DNA of 64,000 nucleotides, from assembly GCF_014648635.1 (NCBI RefSeq), contig NZ_BMRM01000030.1:1-64000 (forward strand), in the 5' to 3' direction. Every line of letters starts with the position of its first letter. Position 1 is the first letter of the stretch. Both the position numbers and the translations under genes were made by a program. A model generated the notes under the pieces. The model searched no databases. It was not told the DNA's origin and saw only the letters and a program-made list of their open reading frames with translations. Positions 33,427 through 42,284 of this stretch are shown one piece after another. Source of the stretch: Streptomyces cinerochromogenes. Its GTDB lineage: Bacteria > Actinomycetota > Actinomycetes > Streptomycetales > Streptomycetaceae.

Positions 33427-34806
33427 ATGACTGAAATCAAGGATGCCTGGGAGGCGCTGGGCGGGCGGCCCGGTCTGCTGTCGCATGTCTCGGCCGTCGT
33501 GCGCCGGGACGTGCTGGAAGCGCGGCTGCCCGTCCGGGAGCTGGCACGCGCGTGCGTGGGGGCGTGTGCGCTGGCCGCCGCGGAGCTGGGGGCGCGGCGG
33601 GCCGGGTTCGCGGAGGTGCCGGCGGTCACCGTGGACGACGGCGCGGTGGCGGCGGCCTTCCACAGCGAGCGACTGGTCCAGGTCGACGGCCGGGCGCCGG
33701 TGGCGTTCGCGCCGCTGTCGCGGTTCTGGCGCACCGCCGACGGCTGGGTGCGCACCCACGCCAACTATCCGCACCACCGGGACCGGCTGCTCGCCGCGCT
33801 GGGCCTGCCGGCGGACGCCTCGGCGGAGCGGGTCGCCGGCCGGCTCGCCGAGTGCTCCGCGCTGGAGACCGAGGAGGCCGTCCAGGACGCCGGCGGTCTC
33901 GCCGTGGCCCTGCGCACCCCGCGGGAGTGGCGGGCGCACCCGCAGGCCGCCGAGATGGCCGCACGGCCGCTGGTCGAGCGGGCGGTGCTGGACACGGCAC
34001 CCGCGCGCGTGCTGCCGTCCCTGGACCGGGCCGCCGCTCCCCTGCTGCCCGCGGCCGGGCTGCGCGTGCTGGACCTGACCCGGGTGCTGGCGGGCCCGGT
34101 CGCCACCCGCACCCTGGCCCTGCTGGGCGCGGACGTGCTGCGCGTGGACGCCCCGTGGTTGCCGGAACTCCCGGACCTGCACGCCGACACGGGCTTCGGC
34201 AAGCGGTCCGCCACGCTGGATCTGGGCGCCGGCCGGGACACCCTGGAGGAGTTGCTGAGCACGGCCGACGTCGTGGTGACCGGGTACCGGCCGGGCGCCC
34301 TCGACCGGTTCGGGCTCGCCCCGTGCGCGCTGGCCGAGCGGCACCCCGGTCTGGTCGTGGCCCAGGTGTCGGCGTGGGGCGGGTACGGGCCGTGGGCCGG
34401 GCGGCGCGGCTTCGACAGCCTGGTGCAGGTCGCGACCGGCATCGCGGTCACCGAGGGCACGGCGGACCGGCCCGGCGCGCTGCCCGCGCAGGCCCTGGAC
34501 CACGGCACGGGCTACCTGCTGGCGGCGGCCGTGCTGCGGGCCCTGACCGAGCAGTCGTACGACGGCGGGAGCCGGCTGGTCCGGCTGGCGCTGGCCCGGA
34601 CCGCCCACTGGCTGACGAACGGCATCCACCCGGCGGTCGCGGACCAGGGCGCGCCCTGCCCGGGCCCGGACCCCTGGCTGACGGAGACCGACAGCCCCCT
34701 CGGCCGGCTGCGGCACGCCCGCCCGGCCGTGTCCTTCACCGGCGCCCCCACCGACTGGGCCCGGCCTGCCACACCCTGGGGAGCGGAGCCGGCCGCGTGG
34801 CGGTGA
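33427..34806 (+). CDS. CaiB/BaiF-family (type III) CoA-transferase with unusual domain order
   Basis: A 459-residue protein. The segment LRVLDLTRVLAGPVATRTLA then GADVLRVD, usually the N-terminus of type III CoA-transferases, begins near residue 213. The first ~200 residues (PLSRFWRTADGWVRTHANYP, TPREWRAHPQAAEMA) look like the C-terminal half of the same family, so the gene may be a permuted or truncated tandem. The second half continues AQVSAWGGYGPWAGRRGFDSLVQ and ends RPATPWG as normal. The reaction would be CoA exchange between carboxylates; substrate unknown. Start ATG 33427 (MTEIKDAWE) is preferred; ATG 33394 lies before the palindrome. Confidence 0.85.
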   Translation: MTEIKDAWEALGGRPGLLSHVSAVVRRDVLEARLPVRELARACVGACALAAAELGARRAGFAEVPAVTVDDGAVAAAFHSERLVQVDGRAPVAFAPLSRFWRTADGWVRTHANYPHHRDRLLAALGLPADASAERVAGRLAECSALETEEAVQDAGGLAVALRTPREWRAHPQAAEMAARPLVERAVLDTAPARVLPSLDRAAAPLLPAAGLRVLDLTRVLAGPVATRTLALLGADVLRVDAPWLPELPDLHADTGFGKRSATLDLGAGRDTLEELLSTADVVVTGYRPGALDRFGLAPCALAERHPGLVVAQVSAWGGYGPWAGRRGFDSLVQVATGIAVTEGTADRPGALPAQALDHGTGYLLAAAVLRALTEQSYDGGSRLVRLALARTAHWLTNGIHPAVADQGAPCPGPDPWLTETDSPLGRLRHARPAVSFTGAPTDWARPATPWGAEPAAWR

Positions 34807-34820
34807 GTCCGGGCCCGGCC

Positions 34821-34890
34821 GGTCGCACCAGGCCCCGCGGCCGTACCAGGCCCCGCGGTCGCACCAGGCCCCGCGGTACCGAGCCCCGCA
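34821..34890 (+). repeat. 18-base tandem repeat, about 4 copies
   Basis: The unit GGTCGCACCAGGCCCCGC recurs at 34821, 34839 (as GGCCGTACCAGGCCCCGC), 34857 and, degenerate, 34875. It lies between the convergent CoA-transferase and alcohol dehydrogenase genes and probably arose by slippage. Confidence 0.75.
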
Positions 34891-34930
34891 GTCGTAGGGG
34901 CCCTGTCGGGGCGTCCCGGGGCCTCGTCGG

Positions 34931-35980
34931 TCAGTTGCCGTTGGTGACGAGCACCTTCAGGGCCGTGCGCTCGTCCATGGCCTTGTAGCCGGACGGGACG
35001 CCCTCGATGTCGACGGTCATGTCGAACACCGGGGAAGGGTCGATCGTGCCGTCGAGCACGTCGGGCAGCAGGTCGGGGATGTAGGCGCGGACCGGGGCGA
35101 CGCCGCCGCGCAGGGCGATGTTGCGGTCGAACATCACACCGAGGTCCAGGCCGGTGCCGCTGCCGTGGGGCACGCCCACGAAGCCGATGGCGCCGCCGTC
35201 GCGGGTGATGTCGACGGCCGTCCGCATGGACTGCTCGGTGCCGACCGCCTCCACGACGGAGTGGGCGCCCTGCCCGCGGGTCAGTTCGCGGACGGCCTCG
35301 ACGGCCGCGTCCCCGCGCTCGGCGACGACGTCGGTGGCGCCGAACCGGCGCGCGATGTCGGTGCGGACCTCGTGCCGGCCGAGCGCGATGATCCGCTCGG
35401 CGCCGAGCCGCTTGGCGGCCAGGACGGCACACAGGCCGACCGCGCCGTCACCGACGACGGCGACCGTGGCGCCGGGCCGGGCGCCCGCGCCGAGGGCGGC
35501 GTGGTGGCCGGTGCCGAGGACGTCGGAGAGGGTCAGCAGGGCGGACAGCAGGTGGTCGTCGGACGCCGCTTCCTTCGGCAGCCGGACGAGGGTGCCGTCG
35601 GCGAAGGGCACGCGTACGGCCTCGCCCTGGCCGCCGTCGTAGCCGACGGAGCCCCAGAAGCCGCCGTGCTCGCAGGACGTGGTCAGGCCCTCGCGGCAGT
35701 AGTCGCAGACGCCGTCGGACCACATGAAGGGCGCGACCACCAGGTCACCGCGCCTGACGGTGCTCACGTCGGAGCCGGTCTCCTCGACGATCCCGAGGAA
35801 CTCGTGCCCGATCCGCTGCCCCGGCTGCCGGGCCGCCTCACCGCGGTAGGCCCACAGGTCGCTGCCGCAGATGCAGGCCCGCAGCACCCGCACGACGGCG
35901 TCGGTGGGCAGTTGCACCACGGGCTCGGGAACGTCCTCCACGCGCATGTCGTACGGGGCGTGGATGGTGGTGGCGCGCAT
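34931..35980 (-). CDS. Zinc-dependent alcohol dehydrogenase (MDR superfamily)
   Basis: A 349-residue medium-chain dehydrogenase. Catalytic zinc ligands are Cys38 (ACICGSD) and His/Glu in GHEF (about 59-61), and structural-site cysteines lie in VCDYCREGLTTSC. A Rossmann NAD(P)-binding motif VVGDGAVGLCAV is near residue 172. It resembles the actinobacterial IMP-dehydrogenase-like or formaldehyde/threonine-dehydrogenase group often annotated generally as zinc-binding dehydrogenase. The substrate is not deducible. ATG 35980 follows AAGGATCCCC. Confidence 0.9.
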   Translation of the reverse strand: MRATTIHAPYDMRVEDVPEPVVQLPTDAVVRVLRACICGSDLWAYRGEAARQPGQRIGHEFLGIVEETGSDVSTVRRGDLVVAPFMWSDGVCDYCREGLTTSCEHGGFWGSVGYDGGQGEAVRVPFADGTLVRLPKEAASDDHLLSALLTLSDVLGTGHHAALGAGARPGATVAVVGDGAVGLCAVLAAKRLGAERIIALGRHEVRTDIARRFGATDVVAERGDAAVEAVRELTRGQGAHSVVEAVGTEQSMRTAVDITRDGGAIGFVGVPHGSGTGLDLGVMFDRNIALRGGVAPVRAYIPDLLPDVLDGTIDPSPVFDMTVDIEGVPSGYKAMDERTALKVLVTNGN

Positions 35981-36091
35981 GACGGGGATCCTTCTCGTGC
36001 GGGGTGGTGCGAGGTCGCGGGGTGCGCTCGGGGTGGCCGTGCGCCCTTCACGGTACGTCGCCTCCCGCGCGGGGCGCGCGGCGAGGTGCGG

Positions 36092-36802
36092 TCAGGCCCC
36101 CACCGCCCCCAGCAGGCTCCCCGCCCCGTAGGTCACCCCCATCGCCAGCGCCCCGCCCGCCACGTTGCGCAGCACCGCCCGCCTCGGGTCGGCGGCGCCC
36201 AGGCGGGCGCTGGTCCAGCCGGTGAGGACGAGGGCGGCCAGGACGGAGACGACGGTGACGGTCAGGCGCAGGCCCGGCGGGGGCAGGACGATGGCCAGCA
36301 GGGGCAGCAGCGCGCCCACGGTGAACGACAGGAAGCTCGCCCAGGCCGCGCTCCAGGGGTTGGTCAGCTCGTCGGGGTCGATGCCCAGCTCCACGCGCGC
36401 GTGGGCCTTCAGCGCGTCGCGCGCGGTGAGCTGTTCGGCGGCCTCGCGGGCCACCTGGTGGGACAGGCCGCGCCCCTCCAGCAGTGCGGTCAGCTCCCGC
36501 AGTTCGGCCTCGGGCTGTTCGCGCAGCTCCCGCTTCTCCAGGGCCAGCGCGGCCATCTCGGAGTCGCGCTGGGTGGACACGGAGACGTACTCGCCGGCCG
36601 CCATGGACATGGAGCCGGCGAGCAGGCCGGCCAGTCCGGCGGTGAGCAGGGCGCTCCGGCTCCCGGTCGCGCCGGCCACGCCGACGACCAGTCCCGCGGT
36701 GGAGACGATGCCGTCGTTCGCGCCGAGCACGGCCGCGCGGAGCCAGTTCAGCCGGGAGCCCAGGGCGCCGCCGTGGGCCTCGTCGTGGGTGGGTTCCGTC
36801 AC
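36092..36802 (-). CDS. VIT1/CCC1-family transporter
   Basis: A 236-residue VIT1/CCC1 (DUF125) membrane protein, a family that moves ferrous iron or manganese. The first helix motif LRAAVLGANDGIVSTAGLVVGVAGA and the MAAGEYVSVSTQRDSE stretch with following Glu-rich cytoplasmic helices (~85-130) are characteristic. Three C-terminal helices follow. The start is GTG 36802 (VTEPTHDE). It is divergent from the exonuclease gene; the 363-base gap between holds an imperfect 27-base direct repeat. Confidence 0.9.
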   Translation of the reverse strand: MTEPTHDEAHGGALGSRLNWLRAAVLGANDGIVSTAGLVVGVAGATGSRSALLTAGLAGLLAGSMSMAAGEYVSVSTQRDSEMAALALEKRELREQPEAELRELTALLEGRGLSHQVAREAAEQLTARDALKAHARVELGIDPDELTNPWSAAWASFLSFTVGALLPLLAIVLPPPGLRLTVTVVSVLAALVLTGWTSARLGAADPRRAVLRNVAGGALAMGVTYGAGSLLGAVGA

Positions 36803-36933
36803 AGCAGGGAGGATCCCACCCCCGGGGCCCGGGCGCCGCACCGACGCCCCGCGCACCGGCCGCTCCCCGCCCTCGGGAAGCGGCCGGGTGAGGCACTGTG
36901 GCCGCGTCAACCCCGCGTGCTCCGGCGGGGGTT

Positions 36934-37003
36934 CGCCGACGCGCCGCGGCGGCCCTGCGGATACGGGCGGTTGGCGCGCCGACGTGCCGCGGCGGGCCTG
37001 CGG
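36934..37003. repeat. Imperfect 27-base direct repeat in the VIT1-exonuclease gap
   Basis: CGCCGACGCGCCGCGGCGGC-type sequence at 36934-36960 recurs at 36977-37003 with two mismatches, 43 bases apart. The divergent gap 36803-37165 shows no other feature I can support apart from short GC-rich hairpins (one at about 36858-36889). Confidence 0.55.
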
Positions 37004-37165
37004 CGCGGGCCGTCGGGGCGGCGCCGCGGTGACCGGCGTACGACCGCCGAACTCGCCCGGCCCGGGGCATGTGTGTGCGGTGACCGAGCGGGAGGGCGAG
37101 CCCGGGGCGGGCGGTGGGGGCCTGAGGGACCGCGTTGTCAGTCGTGGCCCGTATCCTCAGTGACC

Positions 37166-38149
37166 ATGCTCGAAGACCGTGCGACCGCAGTGTCCTCCCC
37201 CACCCAGTGGCCGGCCGCGTATCCGAAGGGATACGCGGTCGTTGACGTGGAGACCACCGGCCTGGCCCGGGACGACCGGATCATCTCCGCGGCCGTCTAC
37301 CGGCTGGACGCGCGCGGGGAGGTCGAGGACCACTGGTACACGCTGGTCAACCCGGAGCGGGATCCGGGACCGGTGTGGATACACGGTCTGACGAGCGAGG
37401 TGCTCGACGGCGCGCCGCTGTTCGGTGACATCGCCGAGGAGTTCGCCGCCCGGCTGGACGGCCGGGTGCTCGTCGCGCACAACGCGGTCTTCGACTGGCA
37501 GATGATCGCGCGGGAGTACGCGCGCGTGCGGCGCGAGGCGCCGGTGCGCCAGCGGCTGTGCACCATCGCGCTGTCGAAGGAGCTGGGGCTGCCGCTGCCG
37601 AACCACAAGCTGGAGTCGCTGGCGGCGCACTTCGGGGTCGTGCAGCAGCGGGCGCACCACGCGCTGGACGACGCACGGGTGCTGGCGGAGGCGTTCCGGC
37701 CCAGTCTGCGGGCCGCGGCGGCGGGCGGCGTCCGGCTGCCGCTGCTGGAGTGCCGGCCGCTGACGGAGTGGTCGGACCGGCCGGTGCCGCGGCAGTCGTC
37801 GGGCGGCTACGGCGGCTACCGGGGCAGCAGTTGGCGCCCCTCCCGCAAAAGGCCCGCATGCCCCTATCCCAACCCGGGGCGCTACGAAGACGGCAAACGC
37901 CTCAAACAGGGCATGCGGGTGGCCTTCTCCGGCGACACGTCGACCGAGCGGGAGCTGCTGGAGGACCGCGCCGTCGAGGCCGGGCTGCATGTCGCCACCA
38001 GCATCTCCCGGCTGACCAGCCTGCTGGTGACCAACGACCCCGACTCGGGCACGTCGAAGACGGTCAAGGCCCGGCAGTACGGCACCCCGGTCGTGGACGA
38101 GGCCGCGTTCGGACAGTTGCTCGGGGACGTCGAGCCCGCCGACGAGTAG
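37166..38149 (+). CDS. DnaQ-like 3'-5' exonuclease with C-terminal BRCT domain
   Basis: A 327-residue protein. The DEDDh exonuclease domain (~20-185) has VVDVETTGL (Asp, Glu), HNAVFDWQ (Asp) and HHALDDARV (His, Asp). A Gly/Ser/Arg-rich linker (~205-235) is followed by a BRCT domain (~245-325, GMRVAFSGDTSTERE through TVKARQYGTPVVDEAAF). This exonuclease-BRCT plan is common in actinobacteria, where it is annotated as a DNA polymerase III epsilon-like subunit; it could proofread or process ends in repair. ATG 37166 is the first in-frame start after the gap. Confidence 0.92.
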   Translation: MLEDRATAVSSPTQWPAAYPKGYAVVDVETTGLARDDRIISAAVYRLDARGEVEDHWYTLVNPERDPGPVWIHGLTSEVLDGAPLFGDIAEEFAARLDGRVLVAHNAVFDWQMIAREYARVRREAPVRQRLCTIALSKELGLPLPNHKLESLAAHFGVVQQRAHHALDDARVLAEAFRPSLRAAAAGGVRLPLLECRPLTEWSDRPVPRQSSGGYGGYRGSSWRPSRKRPACPYPNPGRYEDGKRLKQGMRVAFSGDTSTERELLEDRAVEAGLHVATSISRLTSLLVTNDPDSGTSKTVKARQYGTPVVDEAAFGQLLGDVEPADE

Positions 38150-38247
38150 ACGCCACACGGTCGGGTGATCGTACGGACGGGTGATTGCCGCACGACTCAC
38201 CCGGCCCCGGCTCGCCCGGGGACCGGCGACGGCCCACCCTGTGGCGC

Positions 38248-38481
38248 ATGGCGAAATGCGAAGTTTGCGGCAATGACTACGGGATGACCTTCGAGGTCCG
38301 CGCACAGGGTGCCGTCCACGTCTTCGACTGCTTCTCCTGCGCGATCCACCGCATGGCCCCGGTCTGCGAGAACTGCAAGGTCTCCATCATCGGCCAGGGC
38401 GTGGAGGCCGAAGGCATGTTCTACTGCGGCGCCCACTGCGCCCGGGAACAGGGGAAGGCGGGGATCGTCGACCACGTCTGA
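38248..38481 (+). CDS. Small zinc-ribbon protein with eight cysteines
   Basis: A 77-residue protein with four CxxC/CxxxC pairs: Cys4-Cys7, Cys28-Cys31, Cys40-Cys43, Cys60-Cys64, plus His34 and His63. This spacing suggests two zinc ribbons. No DNA-binding or enzyme motif can be named. It is closely conserved in actinobacteria as a short metal-binding protein, and I believe similar ones are annotated as prokaryotic metallothionein-like. ATG 38248 is chosen because the first Cys pair follows within four residues. SURF1 follows after 49 bases. Confidence 0.82.
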   Translation: MAKCEVCGNDYGMTFEVRAQGAVHVFDCFSCAIHRMAPVCENCKVSIIGQGVEAEGMFYCGAHCAREQGKAGIVDHV

Positions 38482-38530
38482 CCCGGTACCCGCCCGAATG
38501 CACCCCACGGTCCGGAGGTACCGTCGTGGG

Positions 38531-39343
38531 GTGCACCGTTACCGCTTCCTGTTGTCCCGCCAGTGGGTGATCCTCACGCTCGTCGCGATCGCGCTGATCC
38601 CGACGATGATCCGGCTGGGCTTCTGGCAGCAGCACCGGTACGAGGAGCGCACCGCCCGCAACGACCTGGTCTCCACGGCGCTGCACGCCGAGCCGGTCCC
38701 GGTCGAGCGGCTGACCTCCCCCGGACACCAGGTGACCCGCGCCGAGAAGTACCGCACGGTCACCGCGACCGGCACCTTCGACACCGCCAGGGAGGTCGTG
38801 GTCCGGCGCCGGACGAACTCCGACGACCAGGTGGGTTTCCACGTCCTCACCCCGTTCGTCCTCGACGACGGCAAGGTGCTGCTGGTCAACCGCGGCTGGA
38901 TCCCCGCGAACGGCGTGCAGACCGCCTTCCCGAAGGTCCCCGCCCCGCCGGCCGGCCGGATCACCGTCACGGGGCGCCTGATGGCCGACGAGACCACCGC
39001 GGCGAGCGGCATCAAGAACGTCAAGGGCCTCCCCGACCGGCAGATCATGCTGATCAACAGCGCCGAGGAGGCACACCGGCTCGGCGCCGACGTGCTCGGC
39101 GGCTACATCCAGCAGACCGCGCCCCGGGCCAAGAGCGGCTCCCCGGAGCAGATCTCCGACCCGGGCAGCGAGGACGCCCCGCTGAACTACGCGTACATGA
39201 TCCAGTGGTGGCTGTTCGCGGCGGCCGTTCCGGTCGGCTGGTGGTTCCTGGTCCGGCGGGAGATCCGCGACCGGGAGGAGGCCGCGGCGGAGCGGCAGCC
39301 GCAGGAGAGGACGCCGGAGGAGAGCGAGTCGGCCGCGGTGTGA
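38531..39343 (+). CDS. SURF1-family cytochrome oxidase assembly protein
   Basis: A 270-residue SURF1 family protein with an N-terminal membrane helix (about 11-30, WVILTLVAIALIPTMIRLG), a large extracytoplasmic domain (GTFDTAREVVVRRRT, LLVNRGWIPANGVQ) and a second helix near 225-245 (MIQWWLFAAAVPVGWWFLV). It helps assemble haem a/a3 cytochrome c oxidase. The C-terminal tail is Glu/Gln-rich and cytoplasmic. GTG 38531 (VHRYRFLLSRQW) matches the family start. Confidence 0.93.
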   Translation: MHRYRFLLSRQWVILTLVAIALIPTMIRLGFWQQHRYEERTARNDLVSTALHAEPVPVERLTSPGHQVTRAEKYRTVTATGTFDTAREVVVRRRTNSDDQVGFHVLTPFVLDDGKVLLVNRGWIPANGVQTAFPKVPAPPAGRITVTGRLMADETTAASGIKNVKGLPDRQIMLINSAEEAHRLGADVLGGYIQQTAPRAKSGSPEQISDPGSEDAPLNYAYMIQWWLFAAAVPVGWWFLVRREIRDREEAAAERQPQERTPEESESAAV

Positions 39344-39441
39344 CCCCAGGGGTCCCCGGACCCGGGCTCCCGCGGGGAGACAGCCTCACTCCCCCGGCGC
39401 ACCGCTGATTGGCCCCCTGGTCCGCCGGGAAACCGCATCCC

Positions 39442-41226
39442 GTGAACGCGCGCATCGAGGACTACGCCCTCATCGGAGACGAGCAGACCGCGGCCCTGGT
39501 CGGCAGGGACGGCTCGATCGACTGGCTCTGCCTGCCGCGCTTCGACTCCGGTGCCTGCTTCGCCCGGCTGCTGGGCGACGAGGACCACGGCCACTGGCGG
39601 ATCGCACCCGTGGGAGCGGACGTCTGCGCCCGCCGCGCCTACCGGCCCGACACCCTCGTCCTGGACACCGAGTGGGAGACGGCCGAGGGCACGGTGCGCG
39701 TCACCGACCTGATGCCGCAGCGCGAGCGCGCCCCCGACCTCGTACGGATCGTGGAGGGGGTCAGCGGCCGGGTCACCGTCCGCAGCACGGTGCGCCTGCG
39801 CTTCGACTACGGCTCGATCACACCGTGGGTGCGCCGCTCGGACGGTCACCGGGTGGCCGTCGCCGGGCCGGACTCCGTCTGGCTGCGGTCCGAGCCGGCC
39901 GTGCGCACCTGGGGCGAGGACTTCGGCACCCACGCGGAGTTCACCGTCGCCGAGGGCGAGCGGATCGCGTTCGTGCTCACCTGGCACCCCTCGCACGAGA
40001 AGCGTCCGCCGCTCATCGACCCGTACGAGGCGCTGGAGAGCAGTGTCACCGACTGGCGACGCTGGGCCCGCCGGTGCCGCTACGACGGCCCGTACCGGGA
40101 CGCGGTCGTCCGCTCCCTCATCACCCTCAAGGCCCTCACCTACGCCCCGACCGGCGGGATCGTCGCCGCGCCGACCACCTCGCTGCCCGAGCAGCCGGGC
40201 GGCGTGCGCAACTGGGACTACCGGTACTGCTGGCTGCGCGACGCCACCCTCACGCTCGGCGTGCTGCTGAGGGCGGGCTACCACGAGGAGGCCGAGGCCT
40301 GGCGGGACTGGCTGCTGCGCGCCGTCGCCGGCAACCCGGCCGACCTGCAGATCATGTACGGCGTCGCGGGCGAACGGCGGCTGTCGGAGACCGAACTGCC
40401 CTGGCTGCCCGGCTTCGGCGGCGCCTCCCCCGTACGCAGCGGCAACGCCGCCGTCGACCAGCTCCAGCTCGACGTGTACGGCGAGGTGATGGACGCGCTG
40501 TCGCTGGCCCGCTCCTCCGGCCTGCCCACCAAGCCGCACATGTGGGCCCTGCAGCGCTCGCTGATGACGTTCCTGGAGTCGGCGTGGCGGCAGCCGGACG
40601 AGGGGCTGTGGGAGGTGCGCGGCGGCCGGCGGCAGTTCGTGCACTCCAAGCTGATGGTGTGGGTGGCCGCCGACCGGGCCGTGCAGACCCTGGAGAAGCA
40701 CCAGGAGCTGAGCGGCGACCTGGAGGGCTGGCGCAGGCTGCGGGACGAGGTGCACCGGGAGGTGTGCGAGAAGGGCTTCGACCCGGAGCGCAACACCTTC
40801 ACCCAGTCCTACGGTTCCCGGGAACTCGACGCCTCCCTGCTGCTCATCCCGCGCGTGGGCTTCCTGCCGCCGGACGACCCGCGGGTGGTCGGCACGGTCG
40901 ACGCGATCCGCGACGACCTCGGCCACGGCGGCTTCCTGCGCCGCTACGACACCGACGACTCGGTGGTCGACGGGCTGCCGGGCGGCGAGGGCGCCTTTCT
41001 CGCCTGCTCGTTCTGGCTGGCCGACGCGCTGCATCTGACCGGCCGGACGGAGGAGGCGCGCGAACTGTTCGACCGGCTGGTGGGCCTGTGCAACGACGTG
41101 GGTCTGCTGGCCGAGGAGTACGACCCGTTGGACGGCCGCCAGCTGGGCAACTTCCCGCAGGCCTTCAGCCATGTCGGCCTGGTGGACACCGCCCTCACCC
41201 TGTTCGGGTGCGAGCAGGCAGGATAG
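39442..41226 (+). CDS. Glycoside hydrolase family 15 protein (trehalase/glucoamylase-like)
   Basis: A 594-residue cytoplasmic GH15 protein. An N-terminal domain of unknown function (DUF5911-type, YALIGDEQTAALVGRDGSIDWLCLPRFDS) is followed by an (alpha/alpha)6 barrel with RNWDYRYCWLRDATLTLGVL, PWLPGFGGASPVRSGNAAVDQLQLD and YGEVMDAL, and the late acidic active-site region LLAEEYDPLDGRQLGNFPQAFSH. In mycobacteria this family acts as a trehalase. I choose GTG 39442; a TTG at 39409 would add 11 residues. The SDR gene follows 4 bases after the stop. Confidence 0.92.
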   Translation: MNARIEDYALIGDEQTAALVGRDGSIDWLCLPRFDSGACFARLLGDEDHGHWRIAPVGADVCARRAYRPDTLVLDTEWETAEGTVRVTDLMPQRERAPDLVRIVEGVSGRVTVRSTVRLRFDYGSITPWVRRSDGHRVAVAGPDSVWLRSEPAVRTWGEDFGTHAEFTVAEGERIAFVLTWHPSHEKRPPLIDPYEALESSVTDWRRWARRCRYDGPYRDAVVRSLITLKALTYAPTGGIVAAPTTSLPEQPGGVRNWDYRYCWLRDATLTLGVLLRAGYHEEAEAWRDWLLRAVAGNPADLQIMYGVAGERRLSETELPWLPGFGGASPVRSGNAAVDQLQLDVYGEVMDALSLARSSGLPTKPHMWALQRSLMTFLESAWRQPDEGLWEVRGGRRQFVHSKLMVWVAADRAVQTLEKHQELSGDLEGWRRLRDEVHREVCEKGFDPERNTFTQSYGSRELDASLLLIPRVGFLPPDDPRVVGTVDAIRDDLGHGGFLRRYDTDDSVVDGLPGGEGAFLACSFWLADALHLTGRTEEARELFDRLVGLCNDVGLLAEEYDPLDGRQLGNFPQAFSHVGLVDTALTLFGCEQAG

Positions 41227-41230
41227 GGCC

Positions 41231-41986
41231 ATGGATCTTGGACTGAAGGACAGGGTGTACGTCGTCACCGGCGCCACCCGCGGGCTGGGCAACGCCACCG
41301 CGCGGGAGCTGATCGCGGACGGGGCGAAGGTGGTCGTCACGGGCCGGGACGAGAAGCGGGTCGCCGACGCGGCCGCCGAACTGGGCCCGAACGCGGTGGG
41401 CGTGGCCGTGGACAACGCCGACGCGGAGGCCCCCGAGCGGCTGGTCGCCGCGGCCCGTGAGCACTTCGGCGGCTTCCACGGGGTGCTGGTGAGCGTGGGC
41501 GGGCCGCCGCCCGGGTTCGCCGCCGACATCACCGACGAGCAGTGGCGTGCCGCGTTCGAGTCGGTGTTCCTGGGCGCGGTGCGGCTCGCTCGCGCGGCGG
41601 CGGCCGAGTTGGAGGAGGGCGGTGTCATCGGGTTCGTGCTCTCGGGCTCGGTGTACGAGCCGATCCCCGGGCTGACCGTGTCCAACGGGCTGCGGCCCGG
41701 ACTCGCCGGGTTCGCCAAGTCCCTCTCCGACGAGCTGGGGCCGCGCGGGATCCGGGTGGTCGGGCTGGTGCCGGGGCGCATCGACACGGACCGCGTGCGC
41801 GAGCTGGACGCGCGCTCGGCCGACCCCGACGCCACGCGGGCGGCCAGTGAGTCGCGGATTCCGCTGCGGAGGTACGGGGCGCCGCAGGAGTTCGGGCGGG
41901 TGGCGGCGTTCCTGCTGTCGCCGGCGGCCTCGTACCTGACCGGGGTCATGGTGCCGGTGGACGGCGGCTCGCGGCACGGATTCTGA
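41231..41986 (+). CDS. Short-chain dehydrogenase/reductase (SDR)
   Basis: A 251-residue SDR with TGATRGLGNATA (residues 13-24). The usual NNAG is replaced by VSVGGPPPG, and the expected catalytic Tyr-x3-Lys region reads SNGLRPGLAGFAKSL, so there is no clear YxxxK. It belongs to the divergent 3-ketoacyl-reductase-like SDRs in which the active-site Tyr is displaced; catalytic activity should be tested rather than assumed. It is 4 bases from the GH15 gene and probably in one transcript. Confidence 0.85.
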   Translation: MDLGLKDRVYVVTGATRGLGNATARELIADGAKVVVTGRDEKRVADAAAELGPNAVGVAVDNADAEAPERLVAAAREHFGGFHGVLVSVGGPPPGFAADITDEQWRAAFESVFLGAVRLARAAAAELEEGGVIGFVLSGSVYEPIPGLTVSNGLRPGLAGFAKSLSDELGPRGIRVVGLVPGRIDTDRVRELDARSADPDATRAASESRIPLRRYGAPQEFGRVAAFLLSPAASYLTGVMVPVDGGSRHGF

Positions 41987-42229
41987 CGGCCGCACGGCAC
42001 CCGCTCACCGCCCGTCCGACCCGGTGAGCACGGTGCTCGGCCTCCCCCGGCCGGACCTCCGCCGCGGGGACGCGCTCGCGCCGTCGCCGGTGTCCGTCGA
42101 TCGGCATCCCGGCCGGCCGGGGCGGCGCGTCACCGGCTCCGCGGGGAACCGGCGAGCTGCTCGGCGCACCGGGCCCCGGACGTGGCCGGGCAGGCCCGCG
42201 CGACGGCGCGCGACGTCCTGCCGGACAGG

Positions 42230-42258
42230 CCGGCGGTGACCGTGCCGGTCACCGCCGG
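42230..42258. terminator. Bidirectional terminator hairpin
   Basis: CCGGCGGTGACC (42230-42241) pairs with GGTCACCGCCGG (42247-42258), a perfect 12-base stem with a 5-base loop, between the convergent SDR and enoyl-CoA hydratase genes. The rest of the 298-base gap shows nothing recognisable. Confidence 0.75.
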
Positions 42259-42284
42259 GAGCTGCCCGGGGCCGACCGGGGAGG

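Noticed and set aside
34821-34890. CRISPR-like array
   Set aside because: The 18-base units are directly adjacent with no unique spacers; it is a plain tandem repeat, and no cas gene is present.
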